Positions 44,849 through 56,410 are shown, counted from the stretch's first letter. The stretch is DNA of 64,000 nt from Coenobita brevimanus (GCA_032717465.1 CM064691.1:2737315-2801314), one strand, 5' to 3'. The notes: generated by a model from the letters alone, not told the origin. Numbers and translations: made by a program.

Positions 44849-45534
44849 ATATATGCGGAATATATACATTTGACATACTGTGGCTTAAAACCAGCATAAA
44901 ACCTAAGCCTTACCAACGGTAATTTAAAAGACAACTGGCAAGGCATTGTCAGTACTAATATATAGGCATGTGTCTCTTCCTACTGAAGTAATTAGCCTTT
45001 TTGTTCGATACCGAGTATTTTTCAGGATGCGGGTATTAAACAGAAATTTGGCTAACTCGACACGAAAGCTGCAGAGTAAGATGTCGAAGTTAAGGAAATG
45101 AAGCCTGCATAGTAACATATAGTCAATACCGGTAGCAGTACCAATAAACATCCGGTATCATTTATAACAAGATGATATCCATGTATCCTAATAAATGTCA
45201 CTATTAGAGTATATTGTGTTTATTTGTAAATCATGTACCTTTAAATATGAGAAGGGAGAGGTTAAACAATCATTTGAGTTGAGGAAATGTGTGTGGGGAA
45301 CAGAGTTGTGTAAAGGAAGCAAGGTGGGAGGGGTGGGTATGGAGGATGACAGACAGCTGCACCTCACCGCGACTTGAGGCCTCCCTCTGAGGTCCCAAGG
45401 GAGATGGTGGGTGGGGAGAAATGGGGGGAGTGCCCTGTCTCAAGCGTGACGTCAGTAAATCTGCGTAGTGGAAAGGTGTGAGAAGACCCTATATGTATAT
45501 GGGTCCTGGACACATGTGGAAACGATGCAGACTC

Positions 45535-45800
45535 GGATCTTGGTACAGGGAGCCGGCGGTGTATTGGTCAGCACATCCAATTCGCACCTGGAAGGGCCCT
45601 AATTCAATTCTTGGACCGGAGAAACTCATGGACAGTTGCTTTCTCCCTTGTCCTTGTTCTCCTAGGAGTGTAGTTAGGGACCTGGACGTTAATTTGATTA
45701 TTGCCTTTTGAATCCTAAGGGAAAGTAGGATTCGGCAAAAACTGACTGCCTAATGACCCTCGTGTTGTTGACAGCCATTAACACTGGGTTGTTTTTTCTT
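45535..45800 (+). mobile_element. tRNA-derived SINE
   Basis: GAGCCGGCGGTGTATTGGTCAGCACATCC (A-box-like GTGTATTGGTCAGC) and, 34 bp on, GGCCCTAATTCAATTCTTGGACC (B-box-like). The body includes CTCCTAGGAGTGTAGTTAGGGACCTGGACGTTAATTTGATTATTGCC and GAATCCTAAGGGAAAGTAGGATTCGGC, ending in a T-rich tail near 45791. It begins about 20 bp after the transposon's right target duplication. Confidence 0.65.
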
Positions 45801-46699
<899 letters not shown>

Positions 46700-47086
46700 T
46701 CACGTCTAGAGTTTTGAGATATCATATTTTTTCCTTCTTGAAATCTTCATGGTGAGAAATAGCATTCATGAAATATAGCTAATACTCATCTCTAAAATAA
46801 AGACAACTAAACGTGACGGAAAACAACGAAAGCATGTATCTGAAATCAGCATGAAAAAGTGCTTAGGAAAAGTGAAGTTTTATCCAGATTTGTAATGTCT
46901 CAGTGTATGATATAAGATGGTTGTTGTTTTTCTCCCCCTTCTTGAGGTTCTTCTTTTAATTCTCCTCTCATTTAGCTGGTTATGTTGTATTAAAATGCAG
47001 CAGACATTGTTATTACCATCAATCCTGCCGTCACATGAAACATAATGGTATACGTATGTAAAATAATCCATTAGTATTATATCACA

Positions 47087-47215
47087 GTTAACACCAGACA
47101 ATATTCAGCTGAGAAAGAGTCAAAGGAATGGGAGTGTTGATACTGTCACCCTCAATCCTCTCGTAGTATAAATATCTCTAGTATTTTATTCCAGTTAACG
47201 CCAGATTTTGTTTAG
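47087..47215 (-). repeat. Sat-111, one monomer plus next core
   Basis: ACACCAGACAATATTCAGCTGAGAAAGAGTC at 47091 and GTTAACGCCAGATTTTGTTTAGATGAGTGAGTC about 107 bp later, with GGGAGTGTTGATACTGTCACC and CTCTAGTATTTTATTCCAG between. Confidence 0.7.
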
Positions 47216-47301
47216 ATGAGTGAGTCATAGCAGCTGGGGGTGATAATTGATCGTCAGTACTTGGTGCCAACGAGGTTTTATAATCATTCACTCACCGTCT
47301 A

Positions 47302-47398
47302 TCTGTCTGTATATCTATTGCCAGACGCCTTAATCCCGTAAGGGGTGGCCACAAATAAATCGCCTCCATGTCGCCCTTTCCCCCGCCATTTCACTGGG
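47302..47398 (-). mobile_element. RTE-type retrotransposon 3' end (copy h)
   Basis: ATCTGTCTGTATATCTATTGCCAGACGCCTTAATCCCGTAAGGGGTGGCCACAAATAAATCGCCTCCATGTCGCCCTTTCCCCCGCCATTTCACTG. On the minus strand it encodes the terminal RATWRRFICGHPLRD of the family. Sequence to the right is unrelated. Confidence 0.8.
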
Positions 47399-48477
47399 GG
47401 TATTAATGTATGGTGTAAACATCTGTGCACGGTGGTGAAGAGGATGCCTTCTTGCAGTGGCTCTGATATAACCGGTTGGCCCCGCTGTCTGGTTAGACAA
47501 ACATCCCTCAGCTCTCTCCCTATCCCTCGAAAGGAAGATGGTGAACCGCAAGAGGAGAACAACAGCCTGCAGTCCACTGGGTTTGCATCACATGAGCGTG
47601 AGATTGCAGCTACAACTAACTACTACAACTCTGGACAATAACACCGATATACATTTGAGTCGAACACACATGAAATTCTTCCGTAATATCCTGAAAACTT
47701 AACTGGGCTCTGCAAATCGCATTACTGTATTTCGGAAGTCAATCTTCAGTCTCTCGTTATATATCGTTATGAGGTGGATCAGTATTAATGTCTGCAACTG
47801 TTCCCCCCAAATAAATAAATAAATAAACCCCTTCAGTCAGATTACGTATATTTCCTTTTTTGTTGCTGTCTCCGGATCATTATATTAAGCTTCGTACTGA
47901 TTTTTTAAAACTGATTATACTGTATACACTCTCCTTTGATTCCACTGCAGGACGCTTCCCCAAGTGTGCATAAAGGTTCGAATTCTCACCTCTCTAGCAC
48001 CTTTTTCTTAGTGATTTTGTATTGGATAAGGCCGGTAAACATTATCTTGTTATTTATGGTGAGGATAGTGGTAATGGGATGGTTTTACAGGAGACAGAAA
48101 AGGAGAGTAAAGGAGTAAGAAGCCAATAAATCGCTTAGGAAGAGGTGTTAGGGACCTACTTTAACCGAAGAGAATACGAGCTTAAATTAGCTGGAAGTGG
48201 CAAACGTAAAACTATAAGTCTGGTCTTCCTACTTTCTTTTTTCCGTCATAGAAATTAATGTTGTGATTAACGCAAAATTTCTGGCGAATTTTCTGCTCAT
48301 ATCAACAATAGAAAATTTGAGGAATATACTGTACAGTCCTAGGTAAGATCAGATTTTAAAGTTTGAATTCTTGACTAGACTCATGTGAATTTATAATCAT
48401 CTTTACCCTTTTGTGACTCGAGAAAGCAGAATTGTGGAGAATATTTAGGGTCGTATTTCAAGCTGACCTCGGAGATT
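47399..48477. other. no gene seen; Pal-2 arm at 48120-48155
   Basis: Includes a patch 47400-47640 open on both strands but with no recognised domain, an (AAAT)4 run near 47813, and a Pal-2 arm (CCAATAAATCGCTTAGGAAGAGGTGTTAGGG). Confidence 0.4.
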
Positions 48478-48530
48478 TCGCAACACTTCTTCCTCAGCGA
48501 TTTATTTTGCACATCACACCTCAGCCTCTT
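48473..48530. repeat. Pal-2 repeat, one arm
   Basis: ATTTCGCAACACTTCTTCCTCAGCGATTTATTTTGCACATCACACC, one of the cleanest Pal-2 arms. With 48120-48155 it may delimit a ~400-bp copy in inverted order. Confidence 0.65.
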
Positions 48531-48572
48531 GAATCAGGTGTTACATATTTTTAAAGTTTATTCTTGCTCCCT

Positions 48573-48695
48573 CCAGACGATTATATTTAGTGTAGATATA
48601 TATTTTTTCGACCTGTTGGTGTTTGATGTAGCTTTCACCAACCTTCTTCACTACATAGGGCTCCGCTAAGCTAAGAATGGTTTGGTGTCAAGACG
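48573..48695. repeat. Pal-1 hairpin repeat, diverged full copy
   Basis: CTCCAGACGATTATATTTAG at left, GACCTGTTGGTGTTTGATGTAGCTTTCACCAACCTTCTTCACTAC in the middle, CTAAGCTAAGAATGGTTTGGTG at right. Confidence 0.6.
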
Positions 48696-49014
48696 ATTAT
48701 AACAAAAACCATCACTTTCATGGGCTTAATAACTCTCTTATATGTTACTGATGATGGCTGTGTTGATATGCAGAGAGACATAACACACGAGGGGAAGTAC
48801 GGCGTAAGATGGAAAATAGATCGCTGATGTAGAGGCGCTACGAAGCTCCTCTCCTACGCTGACTCAAGACACATCACTAATCACAAGGTCGTCATCTTTT
48901 GAAACATTCTCCTTTAAACCATGGCTTGTGAATCCTAACTTGTGTTCAGTTTTAGTTCATTCTCTACGATGGCGTCGTTGGTAGGCGGGTGCGGCCATCA
49001 CTCACTCACTAGGT

Positions 49015-49290
49015 GTCGTGCTGCCTACACCTTCCTGGGGTGGCTCTACGGTGAGTGCCAAGCCTGTTATCCAGGAAACCGTTTACAGCGCTGCGTGGCA
49101 AACATACGGCTTAATTACAGGGTGATGTGGAGTCTACTATAATGCCTTTGTTAACTGGGTGGAGAGAAGCAACTGCGGCATCCATCCAGGAACCTAATTT
49201 CCACACTCTTCCGCGGCTCGCTGTATCGAGACGTTGTCCACCGCAAGAAAACATTGATTCACTGCACGGGGTGGCTCTGCAGGGGTGATT
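49015..49290 (+). mobile_element. unclassified interspersed repeat, copy 1
   Basis: GTCGTGCTGCCTACACCTTCCTGGGGTGGCTCTACGGTGAGTGCCAAGCC through GTGGAGTCTACTATAATGCCTTTGTTAACTGGGTGGAGAGAAGCAACTGCGGCATCCATCCAGGAACC to GTCCACCGCAAGAAAACATTGATTCACTGCACGG matches 61830-62100 along its length. It runs into (TAC)n. No tRNA-like boxes were found, so it is not a standard SINE. Confidence 0.7.
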
Positions 49291-49292
49291 GT

Positions 49293-49385
49293 TACTACTA
49301 CTACCACTACCACTACCACTACTACTACTACTGCTACTACTACAACAACTACTACTACTACCACCACCACTACTACTGCTACTAC
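49293..49385. repeat. (TAC)n microsatellite
   Basis: About 30 TAC units with CAC and TGC variants, at the 3' side of the interspersed repeat. Confidence 0.95.
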
Positions 49386-50264
49386 GATGTCGTGCATTTG
49401 ATAATCTTGATATCTCTTGACTACTTTATACAGTTTAAGAGAAATCTTATAATCTGCAGGACTTAGCAATGGTCTTCATCAAGCAGTTCATTACCTGGAA
49501 CATTTTCAGAGTTAATATGTTGGGCTAATACTCAGAACAGTATCACATAAGAACTTCCTCTGACAAAAAACCTAAGTTAATTCAAAACTAGCACCATAAC
49601 AAGAGAAAAGAGTGACGTGTTTATTGTAATATCACTCTCCCCTCTCCTTCCTCCCTCGTAATACTCTTAAAATTGTATGGTACAATGCTATAGTATAATT
49701 TTTAAATTTAGTATAATAGCAGACACTACTACCCTCTCTGTCTCTGTCTCTCTCTCGCTTGCGCGCGACAGCCCACTTTTTTCAACAGGTGTCCCAGCAG
49801 GATAAAAGTACAGTAGGGGGAAATTCCTCATTCCGTCTCGCTCAAGGCATGAGTAATTCAAATTTCTGTTACCCTTTGAGTGGAAATAGGAATTAATATC
49901 GAGAGGTCTTTACGCGAGTCAAGAATAAATGTTCCATTATTCCACTGGACACATAATCACACCTATGGGGAATATTTGTTATTTACCTCCCTGACGCATC
50001 TTATCATAGAGCATCAATCAGCTGACTGGGAGAAAAACATGCCTAGCATTTTTCACCTCAGGAGTATTACCCACCAGAGGAATGCGAGATGTGAAAATAG
50101 TAGCCGAAATTTTGACTACGTCTGTATGCCCTCATTACAGTTAATTCCATAAATTCGATTATATATTGTTTCGCTTTGTTACCGCTACCCACATACGGTT
50201 TTCTTAAGCGTAAGAGAGAGTTTACGAACGTGTGGGTTACATAATTAAAGCCTAGCCTTAATGT
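49386..50264. other. no gene seen
   Basis: Unique sequence, with a 90-residue + frame at 49880-50152 that lacks any recognised motif or regulatory context. Confidence 0.35.
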
Positions 50265-50477
50265 ACTCCTTTAACTCTAACTGGATCTAATATTGCAATA
50301 TCTCCAATCTGATCACTGAGTTGGAACAAGAGATTAGCACAAGATTATGGTGCTAGTCACAAAGAAGTATTATGGAGAGAATGCACAGCTGCAGCATTAC
50401 CTTTCATCCTGCCACTGAACTGCGTGAAATAAGCTACAACCACAATCTGGGTCAAGTTAAGAGGAAAAGAGTGTAGC
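50265..50477. mobile_element. Pal-3 element, full copy
   Basis: Left CCTTTAACTCTAACTGGATCTAATATTGC, right AATCTGGGTCAAGTTAAGAGGAAAAGAGTG; interior GGAACAAGAGATTAGCACAAGATTATGGTGCTAGTCACAAAGAAGTATTATGGAGAGAATGCACAGCTGCAGCATTAC. About 213 bp. Confidence 0.7.
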
Positions 50478-51194
50478 TTCCTTTACAACAAGAGGCTTCC
50501 CCTTAGTCTGAGATAGTCGTATAGAGGTAGCAAAAGTCACCGTACTGAAGGGATCAACACATACCCACAACCGCAGCAACCAAGCCTCTGGCCACCCTCG
50601 CAGTCTTATCCAGAGAAGGCGAACACTGGCAACTTGTGTGCTTGTTCCGGTAAATGCCAGGCGTTTGCGTTTTCAGTGTAACGCTTTCGTTTTCGTGACT
50701 TTCATGAGCTTCAGTTTTTCATCTTGTTTTTATATCATTTTCAATATATTACTCTACCATTTTCACACAGGTTTAAACAAAAATCATGCACACAAAGTTC
50801 ATGGCAGTTCACCCTTAACGTTTTCTCAGATGTGTAAATTTCTGGAGAACGGAACATCTACATACGAACACCATTTATCCAAGATGACCCACATTTTCTA
50901 GCATCGTATTCCGCATTGTTAAAACTCTGAACATCGAACAAACTCTAGTGCTCCATTCCATATACCACCACAAGCTTTTAGGTAGCAAAGACAGGGCCAC
51001 AGGCGCCTGGGAATGTTCATAGTGCTCTCTGTATTCTTTTACATATAACACTTGACGATTTTATTAGTCATGAGCCTGTGTTAGCAGTGCATACTTATTT
51101 TGAAGTACCCGAACGTTAATTAACCATGGAAGGACGTCCATACCCAAAAGAAATTCATATGATAAATTAGCACACAGGCTTCCTAGACTCGCTC

Positions 51195-51425
51195 TGGTAA
51201 GAATAAAATCGTCCGGTGTCAGCTGGACCTGTATAATCGAGGTGTCCCGACCATGAGAGGGTTAGTGATACCAGCATTAATGTTCAGACTCCTATAACTC
51301 ACTAACATTTGAACAAAATTGTCTACTGTTAGTTGAAATTGACTACTAGGGTAGTCCCGACCGTGAAAAGGGTATGAAATTATTAACACCCAGACTCTTC
51401 TGACACACTAAGTTAAATAAGGTGT
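51195..51425 (+). repeat. Sat-111, two tandem monomers
   Basis: Cores at about 51204 (GAATAAAATCGTCCGGTG) and 51313 (GAACAAAATTGTCTACTG). Units share GTGTCCCGACCATGAGAGGGTTAGTGA, TTAnTGTTCAGACTCCTATAACTCAC. Confidence 0.8.
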
Positions 51426-51619
51426 AACAAAATAATAGGGTTGTCTGAATCATGAGTTAACCCAGAGTGACCTAACTTAAACAGGAAAGCCACACCTTTC
51501 CTTTCCACACGAGGCATACACACAGTCATTATAAACACTGATAAAATAAATGAAGGAAATACCGGTACAAAATAAATGAATAAATAAACCAATATAAATA
51601 AACATATGTGAATATAGAT

Positions 51620-51630
<11 letters not shown>

Positions 51631-51681
<51 letters not shown>

Positions 51682-51696
51682 GTATATATATATATA

Positions 51697-51734
<38 letters not shown>
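51631..51734. repeat. (AT)n..(GT)n compound microsatellite
   Basis: AT 51631-51679, AT again to 51695, GT 51699-51734. Confidence 0.97.
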
Positions 51735-51736
<2 letters not shown>

Positions 51737-51847
51737 AAGCCAAAGATTCTAAACGGAAACCTGACAACTGCATCTGGAAATAATGACCGATTTTTAACGC
51801 CTTCGATACATTGACGTCTTTCATATTTTCTTCTCCCACCTACAAGA

Positions 51848-52020
51848 TGGTTCGGTTTTACTTAGGAGAGTTTTCGAGCTGGAGAAGCTAGATACAGCCT
51901 CCTACAGCGTCTTCACTACGAGACATGGACGTCACTAAGAACATGGACTTCATTACAAGGCACGTACGCATCGGGCAGTGGAATAAGAAAGTATGCCATC
52001 GCACTGAAGGGGTTATGAGT
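51848..52020. repeat. Pal-1 hairpin repeat, diverged copy
   Basis: TTCGGTTTTACTTAGGAGAGTTTTCGAGCTGGAGAAGCTAGATACAGCCTCCTACAGCGTCTTCACTACGAGACATGG matches the family interior; the arms are weak. A GCCATCGCACTGAAGGGGTTATGAG flank recurs beside other copies. Confidence 0.55.
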
Positions 52021-52092
52021 GCCCATTCATCGTAAAGGTTCCACAAGAAGTGTTTTACCTGTGGAATTAACAAACAAAAATCTGTAAGCCAA

Positions 52093-52438
52093 CGATCATT
52101 TCGAGATGCCTGGACACACTGCGTTTGAAAGACTGGAGATCATAGGAAGCAGGAAATACAGACAGAGGGAGACAGTTCCAGAGTTGACCTGTTGCATAAA
52201 TGAAGGACTGGAAGTAACGGTTAACTCTTGCATTAGAGAGTCGGACAGAAAAGGGGTGAGAGTTTGCTGCTATACGGGTGCTACGCGCCCGTCATAGAGG
52301 TGGAGGAATGCATGCAGACAGTTCAGAGGAAAAGTGACCATTGAAGTAGCGATAGGAAACAGATAAAGATGCAACAGTGCGACGAAGAGACAGAGGTTGA
52401 AGGGAGTCAGTGAGAGGGGGAGAGTTAATGAGACGAAA
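52093..52438 (-). pseudogene. jockey/CR1-like non-LTR retrotransposon fragment, truncated at both ends
   Basis: Nearly collinear with 28070-28413: CATTTCGAGATGCCTGGACACACTGCGTTTGAAAGACTGGAG, then CAGACAGAGGGAGACAGTTCCAGAG, CGGGTGCTACGCGCCCGTC and AGACAGAGGTTGAAGGGAGTCAGTGAGAGG. It covers the C-terminal coding region only. Unlike normal truncated copies it lacks the 3' tail and poly(A), stopping about 10 bp before the stop codon position of the better copy. Confidence 0.85.
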
Positions 52439-52488
52439 TGATCGACTGTTTATGCTTTTAACTTAGTAACGTTACCCAGCACTTTAGA

Positions 52489-52491
<3 letters not shown>

Positions 52492-52552
<61 letters not shown>
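52492..52552. repeat. (GA)n microsatellite
   Basis: 30 GA units. Confidence 0.98.
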
Positions 52553-52556
<4 letters not shown>

Positions 52557-52776
52557 CTGACAATAAAATTCACTGATGAACAGATTAACTCTCTATCGCA
52601 AGAATTGGCTAAGATCTTTCGTGACTTGCTGTCCTGGTGAGAGTACTGCAATAAACATCATACAGTTTCTCATTCGGCTGGAAAAAAGGATTGGGTGTGT
52701 TATGTGGGGCACCTCCACCAGGGCCAAAACAGGAAGTGGGTCAACAGGGCCTCCCACATCTCGCCTTACACCTCAC

Positions 52777-52848
52777 TCCTCGGCCTCACTCACTCCCCGC
52801 CTTTGACTCCTATTTCTCCCTGCCCTCACTCACTCCCCGCCTTTGAAT
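52777..52848. repeat. short direct repeat, CTCACTCACTCCCCGCCTTTGA
   Basis: Two exact copies about 45 bp apart. Confidence 0.85.
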
Positions 52849-53359
52849 GTTTCCGTCCCTCATTTCACTTTACCTAACCCTCTCCACGCTTGCATGTCTA
52901 CCTTTTATTATAACTGTTTTTTTTCGGCGTGGCTTACGATTAATGCATCTGTGAACTTTGGGACATTTCTCCATGGCAAGCAAAATCGTCTGTTTTTAAA
53001 GTCAAACAGGTTGGTCATCCTAGAGTGATGGCGTTGCACTATAGTTCCAAAATAATAAACAAAACAACAAAGAACAGTGTTGATGAAAGGGGGACGAACT
53101 AATAATATTTCTGTCACCCACTGTACTGTATAGGTTGGTTCAAATACTAGAAGCCTCTGCCACTCCACCGGGCGATTTCGCGTTTTCTGTTGGGACGGGT
53201 CTGTCAGCGTTATCAAGGTCTATCTTGTTTATTTTTTATTTCCTGCTTCCGTTGCCACATCCACGTCGAAACCAACATACCGATTCGTACCCAGAGCGCA
53301 TTTAACATGGCAAGTTTCTAGTGGGGTGTTATTTATGGACCACCTTGTACCTCAGTGCG

Positions 53360-54050
53360 AGCAATCTAAACTCTTCCAAATTGGCGCCATCCATTCCCAT
53401 TACGCTCCACTGCACATGTCTGGTTTCCGTACTGCCAACATTTCTCAAGTCTTCAGTGAATGATAGTGATTCCATACTTATTTGCCATCCATCCTCGTCT
53501 ATTTGCCTGCCTGTTTACATTCTTTCAGTCATCCCTGCCTTGATGTCTGCCTAATTACTGCCTTCCGTCCCCTTTTCGGTCTTCCATTTGCCTGCTCGTT
53601 TCTATTCCTTTGGTCTTCCCTGCCTTCTACCCTGTTTCCCTGCCTTACCACTCTTTTAAAATCCTCCTTATTTCTCAGCTTTCCCGGCATAATTTCTACG
53701 TTTTCTTGCTGCTTTCCCCCCCTTTTCCCCACCAATATGCTGCTTTTTCCTTCTCAACCCTCCCATTTCTCCATTTCCCTGCTTTTCTTCCTTGTGACCT
53801 ATTTTCCTACCTTCCTTTTTCCCTGTCTGTTGTCCCTACTCTTTCAGCCTTGCCCAGCTTGCCCTCATACCTTCCTACCTACTTTGATTTGTAGCTGTTT
53901 CCTTGGTTTCCTGCTTTCGATTTCCCTTTCCTTCCTCCCTGCTTACCTACTGCCCTCCGCCTGTCAGCCTTCACCTCGCCTGCCCCCACACCTTGCTGCC
54001 TGCGTGCGTGGAAGCCTGTGGAGCGTGGTGGGGTGAGGGCGAGGCCTTGG
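53360..54050. other. pyrimidine-rich stretch
   Basis: CTTCC/CCTTTC/TGCCTN-rich on the + strand (TGCCTGCCTG-like words near 53500-53650 and 53820-53990). The long Leu/Phe/Ser/Pro frames (for example + 53482-54036) follow from this composition. No gene is called. Confidence 0.55.
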
Positions 54051-54173
54051 GAGTAGCACACCGGGTCATGTAACTATCGCCCCGCCCTACCCAACCCCGC
54101 CCTTTCTCCGCACGTCAGAGAAAACACGAATTTCCTTTTCTGCATCATGTTACCACGTGATGCGATGTTATAG

Positions 54174-54387
54174 CTATACCCCATTTACTTTAACTTGGCC
54201 TAATATTGCCGTCTCTCCATCTTCAGTGCCAAGTTGTAACAACAGATGAACATTAGAGCATGATGTTAGTCACAAAGAGGTGCCATGAAAGGATGTAAAG
54301 CGCTATTGTGTTTTTCTGTCACCAAGCAACGTAAAATGAGCGACAACAGGACGAAAAGCTCGGCCAATTTAAAGTAAAAAGAGCACA
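54174..54387. mobile_element. Pal-3 element, full copy
   Basis: Left CTATACCCCATTTACTTTAACTTGGCCTAATATTGCCGTCTCTCCATC and right GCTCGGCCAATTTAAAGTAAAAAGAG form inverted termini. Interior ACATTAGAGCATGATGTTAGTCACAAAGAGGTGCCATGAAAGGATGTAAAGC. About 214 bp; the clearest member. Confidence 0.75.
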
Positions 54388-54404
54388 ATTACCCCAGTAC
54401 TCTT

Positions 54405-54480
54405 AGGTTTCCATGACTCATCCTCAGTTGAATGAAATCGTCAAATGTTTAACTGGAATATAATGTTCAGTCATGTGGCC
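54405..54480 (+). repeat. Sat-111 partial monomer
   Basis: ACTCATCCTCAGTTGAATGAAATCGTCAAATGTTTAACTGGAATATAATG. Confidence 0.6.
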
Positions 54481-54564
54481 AACGCCCCTCCCCACTCTCC
54501 GTCTCACCCCACACCACAGAAAATGGGAAACTCGTTTTCTTTCGTAAACCCTGCCTCAAATATT

Positions 54565-54775
54565 CGTCGATTTGAGCTAGGTTAGGAGGGATTAGACATG
54601 GGAAGGTTAGTTTAGTCTGCCAAGATTAGGTTAGGTTAGTCGGTTAGAATTAAATGAGGTTTGGCTAGGTAGGTCTCTTAGATTTAAGTTAGGGCAAGTT
54701 CCTGTATTTCAAATTAAGCTAGTTTTCGCTGGGTTAGGCTTCGTTGGTTTGTTAGGCTTGGGTAAATCAGATGAG
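54565..54775. repeat. degenerate GGTTAG/TTAGG pentanucleotide-like repeat
   Basis: GATTAGGTTAGGTTAGTCGGTTAG and decayed GGTTAG words. These are arthropod telomere-like units, but only about three are clean, so this is an interstitial patch at most. Confidence 0.5.
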
Positions 54776-55267
54776 TGTCACCGGTAAATAAAGAAGCTCT
54801 CATACCAGGAAGAGATAATCTAGTGTGCTGTGCCGAAAGGACTTATAGTACAAAAATATTCCAGGTTGCCCTCACATCTTGCTTCCTGCTTGGCAAAGGG
54901 GCGGGAAAGGAGGTCCGGATGATGATGATTAACAAATGATTCCCTCTTATAATAAACTTTCTTTTGTTGGAAGGGTAAGAGATACGGAAAGATTTTACAC
55001 TCTTCTTTCCCTGTCCTTCCTCGTGATATAAATAACGGACATTATAATTTTTTTCTCGTAACGATTTCTCTTTCTTTCTTTTTTTTCCCGTAACGATGAT
55101 TTCTCTTTCTTTCTTTTTTTTCTTTTTCTCTTTTTTTTAAGCATAAGATAAGACATGGGAAGACTGACTCCTCGTTGTTTACATTGAAATCATTAATATC
55201 TTTTATAATTTTCCTGTCATATCAAGCCTTTTTCTTTTTAGTTCTCTTTTTTTCCTTTCTCTTTTGG

Positions 55268-55440
55268 TGCCAGATGGTGCAATTGATAGAGTAACCTGTG
55301 GCCAAGGCACCGTGGATCAATTCAAAGGAGTTTTTCTATCATGTTGAAGCTGCCAGGGACGTTGGTCAGGCCCCTAGCCTTAGATTTTCAGGCCTAATGG
55401 CAACCTACCCCTTCGTTCTGCAGGGCGCCAAATGTAGTCC
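55268..55440 (+). mobile_element. possible tRNA-derived SINE (diverged)
   Basis: GATGGTGCAATTGATAGAGTAACC resembles an A-box region and CCGTGGATCAATTCAAAGG a B-box region 30 bp on. A body with GGCCCCTAGCCTTAGATTTTCAGGCC follows. Boxes are weak. Confidence 0.4.
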
Positions 55441-55540
55441 TAAATAATTTTCATAGCTCTTCTCGTGACTAGCAACAAATTCCAGTGTTTATCTTTTATA
55501 ACAGTTTAAAAAATGGAGCCTTGCAGTCTTACCTAGCTTA
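55440..55540. repeat. Pal-3 repeat, one arm
   Basis: TAATTTTCATAGCTCTTCTCGTGACTAGCAACAAATTCCAGTGTTTATCTTTTATAACAG. Confidence 0.65.
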
Positions 55541-55547
55541 TATTCTT

Positions 55548-55550
<3 letters not shown>

Positions 55551-55583
<33 letters not shown>
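55551..55583. repeat. (CT)n microsatellite
   Basis: 16 CT units. Confidence 0.97.
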
Positions 55584-55587
<4 letters not shown>

Positions 55588-55955
55588 GGGAAAGAGAAAG
55601 AGGTAATGTTGAAAGACTATATTCTCCTTTTTAGCGTCCTTCCTGAGAAATTCTAATCACAATTACCTCAGGGAATGGATTGTAAGCTTGTTTGAGACGT
55701 GCCTCTGGGCGGGTGTTTGAGGGGCGTGGTGGCGCGGGTGACAGGGCGAGGCCTTGAGCGTGGAAATACTAGGTCAAGCTGCCATAGTCCCCCCACCCCC
55801 GACCCTCCTCCTGCACCAGAGAGAACGGGAAACACGTGTTCTATGCGATGATATCCTGTGTTATAGTTTGTTCTGCATAACACTCTGGACATCCTATAAT
55901 TCACCACCTGCTGGATATGTTCGTCTGATGCTATATAAAACAGGATCCTGCACTC

Positions 55956-55986
<31 letters not shown>

Positions 55987-56054
55987 CGCACAACACGGAA
56001 AACGGGAATCTCCTTATCTCACGCCAAATCTGGGCCAGACTAGTGTTGTTTTAA

Positions 56055-56410
56055 AGCATTTCGTACCACCCTTTCCTCAGCGATTTACTTTGCATATTAC
56101 ACCAAAGCACTCTCACGGTCCTCTGAATAAAATTTCCTATTAACTGGAGAATAAAATACTAAAGCTATCCCGACCATAAGGGGGCTAATGGAAACGGTGT
56201 AATATATATAAGGTATTTCGTAACACCCTTTCCTCAGCGATTTATTTTGCATATTACACCAAAGCGCTCTCATACTCCTCTGAATAAAACTTCCTGACAT
56301 TAACTGGAGAAGAAAATACTAAAGCTATCCCGACCATGAAGGGGCTAATGCCGATGGTGTAATACATAAGGCTCCTAGACTCACTCCCAGCTGAATAAAA
56401 TCGTCTGGCT
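56055..56410. repeat. 157-bp tandem unit joining Pal-2 arm and Sat-111 half
   Basis: Two copies 157 bp apart (TCCTCAGCGATTTAnTTTGCATATTACACC at 56074 and 56231). Each has a Pal-2 arm followed by CAAAGCnCTCTCA..CTCTGAATAAAA and a Sat-111 half with ATACTAAAGCTATCCCGACCATnAnGGGGCTAATG. A normal Sat-111 core (AGCTGAATAAAATCGTCTGG) ends the array at 56389-56408. Confidence 0.85.

Larger units (their letters stand above)
43673..45508 (+). mobile_element. P-element-superfamily-like DNA transposon encoding only a THAP domain
   Basis: 1836 bp bounded by 25-bp terminal inverted repeats, CAGGACCCATATACATACAG (left) against the same sequence with one change (right, as reverse complement), flanked by exact 8-bp GACACATG duplications. 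Both subterminal regions carry TGACGTCA, 61 bp from the left end (43734-43741) and 54 bp from the right end (45447-45454). The only recognisable coding sequence is an intact THAP zinc finger near the left end. P elements combine a THAP DNA-binding domain with 8-bp target duplications (family knowledge). hAT elements also make 8-bp duplications but use BED fingers. No RNase H-like or GTP-binding transposase segment is visible in 44180-45380, so it is probably an internally rearranged, non-autonomous copy. Confidence 0.82.

Noticed and set aside
53482..54036. 184-residue Leu/Phe/Ser-rich frame
   Set aside because: Follows from pyrimidine-rich composition; overlapping frames in the same stretch look alike and no domain is present.
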